Assembly (NCBI GenBank): GCA_964017155.1
Contig: OZ024862.1
Span: 27,332,933 to 27,396,932, forward strand
Direction of reading: 5' to 3'
DNA from: Oasisia sp. SBJ-2009
Lineage: Eukaryota; Annelida; Polychaeta; Sabellida; Siboglinidae
Length of the DNA stretch: 64,000 nucleotides
The notes below the pieces were generated by a model. It was not told the DNA's origin. It did not search any database and was given only the letters and a program-made list of their open reading frames with translations. The position numbers and the translations under genes are program-made. The first letter of the stretch is position 1. Every line of letters begins with the position of its first letter. This document shows, one piece after another, positions 24,800 to 39,000 of the stretch.

Positions 24800-25640
24800 C
24801 ACAGACATGCACGGGCATCCATAATATTATAGTCACGACTAACACTCTGTAATTGCTTACCCTATATATAGAGGGCAGGGGTGGCTGCCCATGGGATTTT
24901 GGTCGGGCAGGCATGTATAATGTTAATTACTTGATAAAGTAGTATTGTAAGTAGTAAAAGTTATATTTCATTATGGTAATCATGTCACGTGGTATATTGT
25001 GATTTTTTTTTAATGGGCACTACTAATACTCAGCCGACACACTCTTACATAAATATAATAAAGCTTTAGATAAAAAAGATAGTTCACAGCAATACTATAA
25101 TAAATATATGAGAAATTTGTAATACAAATGTAATTATTAAAAAAAATCAGATTGAAAATGATAATAATTTTGTCAGTAATAGCACTTTTAAAAATAAAAT
25201 AAATAAATAAAAACAAATTATAAATAAATAAAATACATAATTATTAGGTGTTCATTCTACACTATTGGCATTTTGCATACATTCAGGGATGGTGTCCCAA
25301 AGTGTTGCACCCCATGTGGATGACCCCTCAGAATCTTGGTCATTTGAGTGACAGTCATACTGTCTGCACCAAGGGGTTGTACTGCGATGTGTGCCAGGTC
25401 AGAGGTCACTCAAAGGGCTGGTGAACTGGGTGGCCAAATAGCCAATATCAAGATGAACTGATCTGGCAGTGAAGTTGTGTTGGAGCAGTGATTTACAAAG
25501 GACGGCCACATGGCTGGGTTCTACTGTATTTAATGGCAGAATCTCCACACTGTATCACTGAATACACTCAATAATAGTAAATATGGAAAAGCTGAAGACA
25601 GCTGAAGATACATCGATGGAAACTTGAAAAACAATAATTC
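24800..25640. other. Intergenic between four-helix gene and COPB2
   Basis: AT-rich with A and T runs. No supported gene or RNA. Confidence 0.5.
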
Positions 25641-25653
25641 ATTAGACAGTATT

Positions 25654-25659
25654 TTTATT
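25654..25659 (-). terminator. COPB2 poly(A) signal for last exon A
   Basis: AATAAA on the minus strand, about 290 nt after the stop codon. Confidence 0.6.
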
Positions 25660-25949
25660 ATCCACCAAGCATCAATTCAAAATCAATATAAGCCGGTGTC
25701 GCATCTGTGAAATATTTACAATTACCCAGCCCAAAAGTCACTTAAATATAACCACGTAATAACAACAACTCTAGTGCAGCATCCTACAAGAGTCCCCAAT
25801 GTCAACTGTCAAGTCTGTCTTGACATCGTCTGGGAATGATGCGATCCTCCATCTCTACTTCTTCACTCGCTTTCTGTTGTCTTTAATAAACACAACGGTT
25901 CTTCAATCTCTCCAACAGCTGTTCCGTCACCTGAATGTGTGTCCTTCAA

Positions 25950-25979
25950 TCATCCCAGCAGATCATCGATATTAATGTC
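25950..25979 (-). CDS. COPB2: COPB2 last exon A (canonical tail DINIDDLLG)
   Basis: A pyrimidine-rich acceptor ending TTTGTAG is followed by nine codons and TGA. The human tail at this place begins DINLDE, so this is the ancestral end. Confidence 0.92.
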   Translation of the reverse strand, partial: DINIDDLLG

Positions 25980-28900
25980 CTACAAAGAAAATAAAGAAAT
26001 AATAAATACAAGCTTACGATACACAATTGATTTTTTTAAATAAAACTTAGAATTGACGCTGCCACTGATGATTTATGTGGGAATAAAAACTAAAACATGA
26101 ATACAACCAATAAAACACATCTAGATATAATTATTCAACAGCAAGTTATATTTGTAACTGAATCAGAACAGTTATGTAGAATTTGTTTTTATGACATGCA
26201 CAATGTCTACATTTGCAGTAGTTCAAACTCTGAAAGAAATGAGATGCCTACACATGCTATAAGACTTGAATTGTGGTTAGTAAGGAAGGACACGCATGTC
26301 CCAATGCAAGATGATTCATTCTTAACACTAAACAGCAGATGTAACTGCAGCAGATCAGGGCTGTTAGGTGTTTCATGCACCAACAGTCTTTGTCTAGCAA
26401 AACATATTTATTAAAGCAAAACATAAAACAACATAACACGTTAGTTAACGTATAACATACATTTCGACATGTATCATACAAGCAGTTATATACAGAAGAC
26501 CATTAAATCTAAATGCCTATATAAATCTAGTGATGCATGCTGCTGGGGAAGATTCATGGCATGAACAGTTTGTAAACTGTGGAATAATTATTACAAATGT
26601 CAAACAACACTCCAGCACCCTCAAGTGATGACCACATCTCAAAAAAGCAGAAGATGGTAAAAATCAAAACGAGGCTATTACAAACACCCAAAACCATGAA
26701 GAGCCACATAAAGCAACACCAACTATGTCCAGATGTAACAGGCATAAACGTATTGTACCAGTTTTGGGTTGTGTTTTATTTGTTCTAGCTATTAACACCC
26801 TCTACAACATAAATGCAAATATATCAAATCCTTTTTTCCAGCACTTTTTTCTATACAAGACTAAACTGTAATATCTAAATGAAAGAAATATAAAGAAGTA
26901 CACAATCTTAAATCTTATAATTAGTTTTGTGAAAATGTTTTTTTCTCAAGTTGGAAGAATAATGTGTAATGAAATTGGATGGTAGTTGAAGATGTAATTT
27001 AAAATAAAAAGTTTTCATCTAAACAAAATTATATTTAAACCCTATTATCATAATTTTTTGTGTTAGTATTAAAATAAAACATCCAAATTGCTAGTATTTT
27101 GCCTACAAAGATAGTTTGCTGCCATTTCAATCCATCATTTGACAACCCGTTTACAAAATATAAGCGGACATGTGGACATTTTCTTTTTAAGATTACATTC
27201 ATTTGTAACTTGAGCAGGGCTAGAGTGAGTAAGTATCATAAAGTGGCATGTTTTAGGGGGGCAGCCTGTCTTAGTGCACACACTCACACATCCCTCACTC
27301 AGCAACTTTATTTGTGTTGCTGACCAGACATCCAAAAAACAAGTACTTTTATGCGCGGAGTGCAGACAAGTGTTAGTAAGACTGCAGAAAGTTTGTGCTT
27401 TACCCATCATTCACTCCCAATCATCATCCTCGAAGTCCTCCCCGTCTAACACCTGCAAGGTGCAAACAGCCACTTTGTTAGTTAGTTGTAAAGCAGAAAT
27501 TCAACCGAGCTCCAGCGAGCCAGATCTGACATAAACATGACAGTCTGCTACGACAGCAAACTCGCAGAGCAGTGGAGCTGAGAGCAGCATCAAAACCAAA
27601 GCTGTCTTGTGATATCATGATATTATCACCATGGCTTGTGGGAGAATGAAGCTGACCATTAAATATGCCACCCAAATTCACCTAATCATGCCAACTGTAT
27701 AGCTTACTTATTCATCATCACTGGAGCTGTCTTCAAGATCAGATGTCTACATAAAAATAAAATATTTTAGTGACTCCTATTGTTCCTATATGCTTTTAAT
27801 GAGAAAACAATCTCGAGGATGCAATGTTGGTAAAATTATTCATATAACTGCTAGTAAGCAGAAGTCGAAGTTATCTGACAGACAAAAGCATGACTGATGT
27901 GAAAGATTAGTCTGTTAGTCACGCTACATGCTGATAGAACACAGCAGAACTCGTCACAAAAACTCATACTACATCTACACACTAATGATTAGGGTTGATG
28001 TTATCGACTATAACCAATACAAAATATTACTTTGATGTACAAGATTACATTAAACCAATGCCATCTGACTATGCAAAACTTTGAACATCACTTCTAACAA
28101 CTCTATTCACCAGGTGGCACTTCATTGTAACAACCTTGTATTCACCAGGTGGCACTTCAAATGAAGTGTCACTGAGTGACATGTTATTGTACTATCAGTG
28201 GACTGTAACTATTTATCACTGTGGTTCATACTCTTTTTAGGTGACACAAATTCTGGGCGCAGGACTTGCTTTGCAGTAAGCTTTCAAACAACTCCTTTAT
28301 TATTTTATTGCAACTAATGAAATAAGCAACACAAAATACATAGACATAAAGTAAGTAAAATAATGAATGACAATGTTGAAGCATTTAAAATTCATGCAAC
28401 ACGTGGCATAAATAATTAACTAACATTACCTAACTGGTAAAATTGACAATAACTGTCAGTTCATATGAAGTCACTGGAGACTCTAAGGTCGACTTCGATT
28501 GAGCTACTCTGAGTTACTTGTGTAACACCAACGTGGTATCCGGTTTATGATAATTTACACAGCGCGCGTAGTACTACGCGTGTAATCCAACTGAACACCG
28601 ATGATCATGATCACGGACATAAACCCCTTACGTAAATAAATAAAATAAAGTAATCGGTTGTTTAGTGCGTAAATTGTGATGTTCATCTTCTTTCTTGGTC
28701 TAAAATTATAATTCATAGAATGTGGTGACTTTAATCCATATTTAAATTATTGTGTCATGTAATGTTTAATTAATTTCTTGTGCAGTAGGGGCCTATGTTC
28801 CCTATTGACTGTCACTGCTAACGACGTCAGTTACTCGAGTGAATCCTGTAAAACTCGCGATCGTGAGTAGTGGCCTTGAAGATTCACCTTGTTAATCTAG

Positions 28901-29919
28901 GTAAAAAATGGTCACGTGCTCGAGTGATCTCGGCTGTTCGATTGGTACTCGGGTTATGCGAGTTACTCGCATAGCTCAATCAAAGTCGACCTAAGGTACC
29001 ACGTCAAACTAATTTAGTGGGCCAACTGAGGGTCACGACCCAGGGGCCAAGAACCACTGGTCCTCCCTGATACCCACCGAGGTGTCTATGGTCTCGTCGA
29101 GCTTCAAGTTCTCCAGGTCAAGTTCCAGTTCTTTCTCAAGGTCGTCCGTCTGGCTAACTGGCGCCGTCTCAGCGGCGCTGGCCACGGCACTGGCCGCCAC
29201 GGCACTGGCCGCCACTGCGGGAGTGGTCACCTCCTTCGCCACAGCCTCTGGCGTGGCAGGCAAGGCTGGGCTGCTGGTGGGTGGCTCCACTTGTGTAGAC
29301 AGTGACTGGGCAACAGCTGACATTGTGTCTTTGGTAGCAGGGGTAGACTGCTGCTGCAAGACAGAAGATGACGGTGCAAACGTGTTCTCTGTCATCACAA
29401 GTCGTGTTCACGTCTCAAGAAGTTACAGTTTCAAGACAGCACACAGACCAATATAGTCACAGTTAAACTTGTAGAAGTAAATAAAATATTATGAAGTTTC
29501 CACCATAAAACTGTGTTTTTTGTGTGTGTAATAAATAAAAGAAAAATAACGTTCAAACATTATTTATATCAACACACACTGACACACATAACATCTTCAC
29601 AGAGCACAAAATCATCATAAAAACTGCATAGAAGATATTACTACAATAAATGTTTTAAAATAGATTAAATAAGGTGGTACTGACTGTCTCCGTGGGGGTG
29701 GAGTGGGGGGTGGCTGTGCCCTGCTCATCCGCCCCCTCCACGTAGCTGAATTCTCCACTCTCTTCCGCAGCTCTCATCTCCTCAACGGGATCACGCTCAG
29801 AGTTTGGCTGCAGAGAAAACATCCAGCATCAACCACTCACTCCAGACCTTGTACAGGATGCTTAAGTATATACATGGAAGTAGTGTGACTAGACATTTGT
29901 CAGTTTGGGATCCAGTCAG

Positions 29920-30003
<84 letters not shown>

Positions 30004-33000
30004 ATACATATATGGTTGTGCCAAGGGTAGTTTAATACTACTACCATGATAAGGGCACATTTCTAGAATGTCACTGCTTTCTAACTGGATATAAAACCTA
30101 TAAACGCAAGCTTACAAACATACACATACTACAGAAATGTTAGCAACTGCCAGAGTGAGAAAGAAATGAATTCATTAAATGAAAACAGACATCTGACCGG
30201 GTGTCAACAAGGTCTCACCCGCACAGAGGGGAAGGTTCTCGCAGGGATCGCCGTGTGTCGCTGGCTGCGCAGGAACTGCTCCGTCTTGAACGACTCCTTG
30301 AGGCCGGGGAACAGGTTCTCGTACTCCGTCGGGTCAGCCAGGGACGACGCCGCCTTGGGACTGCCCTTGGTCAGACTCTCCCTCCACAGGTGCACCACTC
30401 TACAGCACCACACTCACAGTCACTCTACAGCACCACACTCCCAGCATCACTCTACAGCACCACACTCACAGCACCACACTCACAGTCACTCTACAGCACC
30501 ACACTCACAGCACCACTCTACAGCACCACACTCACAGTCACTCTACAGCACCACACTCACAGCACCACTCTACAGCACCACACTCACAGTCACTCTACAG
30601 CACCACATTCACAGTCACTCTACAGCACCACACTCACAGCATCACTCTACAGCACCACACTCATAGCATCACTCTACAGCATCACACTCACAGCACCACA
30701 CTCACAGCATCACTCTACAGCACCACACTCACAGCATCACCTGACTGTACTGGTAGGTATAAGAACATACCTGGAGACCTGTCTGTATTGGTAGATATAC
30801 GAACATACCTGGATACCTTACTTTACTGGTAGGTATAAGAACATACCTGGAGACCTGACTGGGCAGGTAGGTGCGAGCAAAGAAGGCTGCCTCTGGAAGG
30901 CGTCCTGTGTTGATCAACACTTCGAGACAATCCTCCAGCCTACAACACGCAGTGGATACAATGCAAGACTCACAGACAAGACAATGTGCTCAACACACTT
31001 CCAACAAAAATGGAACAAAAGTGGCAACTGTGGGACATGGGTTACGCATGTTTTATCATGATAAGTGCAATCAGAATAAAAATTGAGTCGGTTTCTACAG
31101 ACTCCACATCATTAATCACACACCCAGGGAAATACACAATGAGGAAACTGTTAGCGAAACACGACGTATTATTGTGTTTAATCTGTTATCAGTCACGTAA
31201 AATAATATAAACCTCCCCAACTATTCTCTAAATAGACTTGTTTGCATTTATCTGTGTAAGAACAAAAACCGACTATAATATCTGTATCTTCAAATTAAAT
31301 ACATAATGGACTAACGGTCAAACTATTGGTTCATTAAAACACTGATGTGCAATCAATTTGTCATCTAGCATCACAGAGTAAACATAAACTATATAACATA
31401 CTTTGTGCACTAGTGACCATTTTAGGCAGACGCATAAAGTGAACACACTTACTTTCCGAGGACGAAGTAAGATAGGAATGCGACATTGTTCTGGCCCGAC
31501 TTCTCAGCAGTCTGCCCCAGTTGGTTGACCATGGAGGCATTGCCCGCGGCACTGGCCAGCAGCAGGAGACCCCCAAAGTCATGGGCGTTGTGCAGACACT
31601 CCTGGGCCAGGGTGAACTCACACTTGGACGTGGCCAGCTCTGCCAGCTGCTTCCACTTCTGCTCCGACTGCAGCACAGACACCACTCCATGACTGACACA
31701 GTTAGCACAGACAGGTAGAACTGATTCCACGACTGACACAGTCAGCACAGACAGGTAGAGCTGACTCAACGACTGACCCAGTTAGCACAGACAGGTAGAG
31801 CTGATTCCACGACTGACACAGTCAGCACAGACAGGTAGAGCTGACTCCACGACTGACACAGTCAGCACAGACAGGTAGAGCTGACTCCACGACTGACACA
31901 GTTAGCACAGACAGGTAGAACTGACTCCACGACTGACACAGTCAGCACAGACAGGTAGAGCTGACTCCACGACTGACACAGTCAGCACAGACAGGTAGAG
32001 CTGACTCCACGACTGACACAGTTAGCACAGACAGGTAGAGCTGACTCAACGACTGACCCAGTTAGCACAGACAGGTAGAGCTGACTCCATGAATGACACA
32101 GTCAGCACAGACAGGTAGAGCTGACTCCACGACTGACACAGTTAGCACAGACAGGTAGAGCTGACTCCACGACTGACACAGTCAGCACAGACAGGTAGAG
32201 CTGACTCCACGACTGACACAGTTAGCACAGACAGGTAGAGCTGACTCCACGACTGACACAGTCAGCACAGACAGGTAGAGCTGACTCCACGACTGACACA
32301 GTTAGCACAGACAGGTAGAACTGACTCCACGACTGACACAGTTAGCACAGACAGGTAGAGCTGACTCCACGACTGACCCAGTTAGCACAGACAGGTAGAG
32401 CTGACTCGATGAATAACACAGTTAGCACAGACAGGTAGAGCTGACTCCACGACTGACACAGTCAGCACAGACAGGTAGAGCTGACTCCACGACTGACACA
32501 GTCAGCACAGACAGGTAGAAAAAACTGACCTCACGAATGACACAGTTAGCACAGACAGGTAGAGCCGAGTCAAAGAATGACACAGTCAGCATAGACAGAT
32601 TGAGGTGACTCCACGACTGACACAGTCAGCACAGACAGGTAGAACTGACTCCACAACTGACACAGTCAGTACAGACAGGTAGAGCCGACTCCACGACTGA
32701 CACAATCAATACATACAGGGCGACAGAGTGAACCCCTATTACAGGCAGTTACACATTGTGGGGTAGGTTCTTATAAAGCTAGTATCCCATTATCAGGACT
32801 ACTCAAAGCCCTTACTTCACCCGAATGGCAGATCTGTACATTTGAAAATCATATCAACATCTCTGGGAAGATTTCAATGACACTGCAATTATTGCATGAA
32901 AACACTCATTCATATAATATGTTAACGACTGGATATATTATATGATACATTTATATCTACCATTATCTGTAGCCAGGTATTCAATTTTACACAGCTATGT

Positions 33001-36000
33001 AAACCGAAGCAAAGGTGTGAACACTATTACTGAAGCTTTGAAAGGCACCAAAAATGTAATATTGATTTTGATGTTCTCACCACTACACAGGCCATGAAAC
33101 ATCATCAGCTTACCTCTGCATCTTGTGCAAGTGTATATGCAATCTTCATGTCTCCTAGTTGAAGTGCCAACTCAAACTTGTGTTCTGGGTCGCAGGTGAC
33201 AGCAAGAGCCTGTGACTTGAAGCCCTGCAGTCATTCAACAGCACACAGGTGAAGTACCATCTCAGGAGAACAAATTATAAAGGACAATTTATATACAAAG
33301 TGACAGTTCCCAAGTAGTAGGTCAACTTACTTAGGGACAACTGTCACAATGATATCAAATGCGATCATCTGTACTTTAATTTGCTAACTTTGGGGGCAGT
33401 CTGACAGTCTCTCTCCTAGGTGTTAGGGGACAGTCTGACAGTCTTCTCCTCCTAGGTGTTAGGGGACAGTATGACAGTCTCTCCTCCTAGGTGTTAGGGG
33501 ACAGTCTGACAGTCTCTCTCCTAGGTGTTAGGGGACAGTCTGACAGTCTCTCCTCCAGGTGTTAGGGGGGCAGTCTGACAGTCTCTCCTCCAGGTGTTAG
33601 GGGGCAGTCTGACAGTCTCTCCTCCAGGTGTTAGGGGACAGTCTGACAGTCTCTCCTCCTAGGTGTTAGGGGGGCAGTCTGACAGTCTCTCTCCTAGGTG
33701 TTAGGGGACAGTCTGACAGTCTCTCCTCCAGGTGTTAGGGGGGCAGTCTGACAGTCTCTCCTCCTAGGTGTTAGGGGGGCAGTCTGACAGTCTCTCCTCC
33801 TAGGTGTTAGTTGGCAGTCTGACAGTCTCTCCTCCAGGTGTTAGGGGGCAGTCTGACAGTCTCTCCTCCTAGGTGTTAGGGGGGCAGTCTGACAGTCTCT
33901 CTCCTAGGTGTTAGGGGACAGTCTGACAGTCTCTCCTCCAGGTGTTAGGGGGGCAGTCTGACAGTCTCTCCTCCTAGGTGTTAGGGGGGCAGTCTGACAG
34001 TCTCTCCTCCTAGGTGTTAGGGGGCAGTCTGACAGTCTCTCTCCTAGGTGTTAGGGGTCATTCACTTCTTTCTAAGTTCATTCCTTTCCTTTGATCATTC
34101 ACTTGGATCTACCAACTTGCGCTGCAATTTTAAAAAGTAGATCCACTGTCCGTCCACATCTAGACATTTGAAATTCAAGGTTATTCAAGACTTTACAGGG
34201 CTATTTGAAAAAAAATTCAAGACTGTTTTAATGACACATGTAATTTTAAGCGCAGTAAATTAACATTTTTACTTGACTAAGATAATCTTAGTCAAGTAAA
34301 AATGTTAAGATAACAATGGCACCGACCACAATGAAATGCCAATTGCCCAATGTGCCCATGAGTTATATTTGTTCATAGGCTTTTCCTTTTCTGGCTGTTA
34401 TTCGTCCACAACAATTGAGTTAAAACAATATTTTATTGATCACAATTAAATTCAAGACTTTTCAAAACGACTTTGTAAAATTCAAGGCTTTTCAAGACTT
34501 TCAAGGCCCCGTACGGACCCTGTAGGTCAACTTTAAACATCCTTTCTGCTCACCTCAGAGGACACCACTGTGGCTTTATGTTACACTAGCACAAACAATT
34601 CTGACCTGCTTCTCGAGGAAGTGTGCCACACGGGAACGCTGCTCCCTTGGAACTGTGGGTAGAACTTTGTCGGCCGTGTCAAAGTCTTGTCGCATGACGG
34701 CTGTCTGGTATTCAAGCACAGACAAGAGCAGCGAGTAACTGACGATGTTTAGTTCCTTGTCCCCCAGGTAGAGGCGGCTGTCCTTGGGAATGTAGCCGAG
34801 GAGGTACATGACTCTGTAACAAAACAGGTAGGTATATGACTCTGTAACAAACAGGTAGGTACATGACTCTGTAACAAACAGGTAGGTACATGACTCTGTA
34901 ACAAACAGGTAGGTACATGACTCTGTAACAAACAGGTAGGTACAAGACTCTGTAACAAATAGGTAGGTACATGACTCTGTAACAAACAGGTAGATACATG
35001 ACTTTGTAACAAACAGGTAGGTACATGACTCTGTAACAAACAGGTAGGTACATGACTCTGTAACAAACAGGTAGGTACATGACTCTGTAACAAACAGGTA
35101 AGTACATGACTCTGTAACAAACAGGTAAGTACATGACTCTGTAACATGACTCTGAAAACTCACAGTTAGGGACACACACACACACGCAGGCAGGTTATGC
35201 AGTCAAGACGGCCCACCATAACATTAGAAACAGTCTATTTTTTACTTTCCTACTTAAATATTTCATAAAACTTGTATAAACACAAATACATTTTCTTAAC
35301 GTATATAAAATATTTGGAAAACAATTAAGTAAAAATAAACGTATACGTCAACATATAGTTGGAGTAAACAAAGACACCTATACCTGACATATACCACAAC
35401 AATAGGCCCCGGATAATTAAAGACATGCTAACAGAGTGTGGTAAAACTGACCGGTCAAAATGGGCGACGGTGACGATCTCTCCGCCCACATAGTAGTTGA
35501 GTCTGTTGACACTGTTTGTGTAGATGAGACAGTCCCCGACCCAGCAGCCTGTGTTGATCACCTCCTCAATCTCACCCACCACCTACAACATCATTGTCAC
35601 TGTTGATCACCTCCTCAATCTCACCCACCACCTACAACATCATTGTCACTGTTGATCACCTCCTCAATCTCACCCACCACCTACAACATCATTGTCACTG
35701 TTGATCACCTCCTCAATCTCACCCACCACCTACAACATCATTGTCACTGTTGATCACCTCCTCAATCTCACCCACCACCTACAACATCATTGTTACTGTT
35801 GATCACCTCCTCAATCTCACCCACCACCTACAACATCATTGTCACTGTTGATCACCTCCTCAATCTCACCCACCACCTACAACATCATTGTCAGTGTTGA
35901 TCACCTCCTCAATCTCACCCACCACCTACAACATCATTGTCACTGTTGATCACCTCCTCAATCTCACCCACCACCTACAATATCATCGCAAACCTTATCT

Positions 36001-39000
36001 TCTGCACTTTTGATATCATTTTTTCACTGACATTTAATAAATTTATACCTTAAAACAAAAGTTTTCTCCTGGAAGTAAACATTCAAATATGTTTTCTACT
36101 GAATCTTACGCAAGTAAACATTCAGTATTTAGCAACACAGATCTGCTGATATGGTATACACAAATGACTGAAGACATGACAAAATTAATCGTTCTGCTTA
36201 TCTGGAAACAAATGTGCAAATGTTCTTTAAATAAAAAATCTTTATTTTGTGCGTTTAACCCTTTTTATACCAGACGTCTGCCCAGAAATTATACCCATGT
36301 TACCAGCACATTTGGGAGAAAAAACGGATATGGAAATAAAATTTACATAGTGTGTGTCAAATTTGATTTTCTCAGCAACTACATAACATATATACAAGTG
36401 TTGTATATCAAATGAAAGCTAAGAAATGCAGCTTTCCATTGATGTGCATCATATAAATAGAACTGTTTATTCAACTATGATATTATAAGTTGAAATCAGA
36501 GGAAATTTTTTTGATTTTTTTTACAAAATGCATGACTGAACTTCAGCACAACTTTTCGACTGTTTCTTGCATGAATAGAAAGCAACTTCAATTACAAGAG
36601 TTATAGAAAAATTCAATAGCTACATTTTGCTATAAGAATTATTCCTGTGTGACGGGTAGAAGGAATGTTATGAGCAATATTCATCAGGTATGTCAGTCCG
36701 AAAATATTAGTTTTGTAAGATGACAAGTAACAAGTATGGATATTATCATATTATTTCCTTCCAGCAGTCAATAATAACTCTGCTACTGTTTTTTGCATGA
36801 ATAGAAAGCAACTTCAATTACAAGAGTTGTAGAAAAATTCAATAGCTACATTTTGCTAATATACCTGTGTGACGGCTAGAAGGAATGTTATGAGCAATAT
36901 TCATCAGGTATGTCAGTCCGAAAATATTAGTTTTGTAAGATGACAAGTAACAACAATGGATATTATCATATTATTTCCTTCCAGCAGTCAATACTATCTC
37001 TCCTACTGACAAAATGAGTTCCAGAAATATGTATGCTATGTGTAAACAATAAATTTATTACAAAACGACAACTAGAACTACAGAACGATCCATCGATTTA
37101 CATGACAACCCTGTCTGCCAATGTTCGACTGGTTGATGTGTGCCCTCAGGCATTTCTGGTGCAGAGGCACAGAGCACTCACTACAACCATAGTTCGTGGC
37201 CTGTGCCATCCAGGGAGCAATGTGGCGCACTGACAGGGCGAAAGCGGCGAGGATCAGTCACCCAGTCGGGGTGGAAACCCTATAAATCATCCCCAGACTC
37301 GTTGGATTCGTGAAACAAATTGTCAATCCACTGCGGTCTGGTTTCGTCGCCGCCATCCTGCACTCGATCCAGGGCAGTGGGTCGACATTCTCTCCCGCTA
37401 ATTCTCCTTCAAAATCCTCGTTTATAAACTTGTCAATTCCCGAAATATCACTGCCTTCGCTGTCTGAAGCACCATCGTCCGCCATTTTTAAATGCCGCGA
37501 CGAACAACACAAAACTTTCCAAAAACACGTTTAAAACCACTGAAATTGCCGCAATAAAATGGCGTCTGCCTTGCAGGAAGTGTGGTGTAGCCTCGTTCTC
37601 TTCGTATGACGGAAGTGGGGGATTTTAATTTATTCAATATGGCCACAATATGGCCGCATGGGCGGACACGTTGGTAAATACGCACCGATGCGTATTTGGT
37701 AAGATGCGGCAACTACGCATCGGTGCGTATCTGGTATAAAAAGGGTTAACTCACAAACAAACACACAGAGATTTTATGCGAAATGATGAGGTAACTCACG
37801 TCGAAGGCGTCCTCAATGCCATCCTCTGTCATCGTCTCTGGGCTCTCCCTGGCCTTCTCCACAGCCTCCGTGCTGTAGCGCAGCACAAAGTACGACTCGT
37901 CTGTTGAGATTGCCAGCAACTCCCCGCTCTCATTCCAGAAGATCTGTGGAAACAACACAGCCTGTCATCATAGTACACCAATACAAAATCAACTTTTTGA
38001 CTCCAGTTGATATTATGACCTTCAAAATTACATTTCAATTCTAAATCGAGGATATCAACCCTAGTTTTTTTTACATATCCTGTTTCATTATTGAGAATAA
38101 CAATAATTAATTGAAGAGCACAATGGCTCAGGGGGTAGAGCTTCGGACTCTCGACTACGAGAACCCGGGTTCGAATCCTGTGCTACAGTGCTAAAACCTT
38201 GGGCAAGTTTTTTCACTCTACATTGCTCCAGTTCACTCAGCTGTATCAATGAGTACCTGGCTATAGACAGAGTTGGATAAGTGTACAAGCAGCCTTTGCG
38301 TATTATTTGTAACATATGGCTGGATGCTTCCCAGAGAAGCCGAGATGGTGTCTGAGTGAACAGGTCTGTCAGGGAAGTAAAGTGTATAACGCTTTGAACG
38401 GTCCTGATGACTGGATACTGCGCTATATAAGAACTTACCTTTTTAACTGTTGTTACCATTATTTGTAAATAAAATCTGAAAGCCAAGGAACTGACTGACC
38501 AACTGAACGAATATCTTTTACATATAGTATGGCAGTAGTAATTACTAGAAAAGTAATACATAGTAAAATGTTGCTTCTGTACCAATTGAGGTGCTATCAA
38601 TGTGTATGAGATGTGAGCACTTACACATTTGGGTGTGATTTCAATGCGTCGCACCAGTTCTGTTGTCTCCCAGTCGTAGAAGGCAAGTCCACTCACAGAA
38701 CGCACGCCAAGCATGAAGCCTCCGTAGATCGCTGCAAATTGTATACAAGGCTTCAGCATCTCACATAACTGATAGCTGACAATGACACCTGTAATAACTT
38801 CATTTACACACTAAAATCCCAAGTAGACCTCTGTTCATAAGTGTTTACAATACAATATTCGATAAAATATAACTTAGATATAAAGTAATAATACAAGTAA
38901 AATATAAAAATAAATTAAACTGTATAACTTGTGCATTGTTATAACACTATAACAGACCTGAACTAGAGGGACTAAAAGTTAATTAAAAGTGATACTGATA

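Noticed and set aside
27450..27452. Exon B of COPB2 spliced on to exon A via GA then GTGAAT
   Set aside because: The donor is weak and the joined frame would give an unrelated tail. Exon B has its own poly(A) signal instead.
33395..34062. Telomere-like tract (TTAGGG)
   Set aside because: GTTAGGGG is only part of a 35-bp minisatellite unit. There is no TTAGGG tandem.
34576..35185. 201- and 157-codon frames rich in CYRVMYLP
   Set aside because: They are the true COPB2 exon 34606-34813 read on into its 27-bp intronic array. The conserved start of the exon marks the splice junction.
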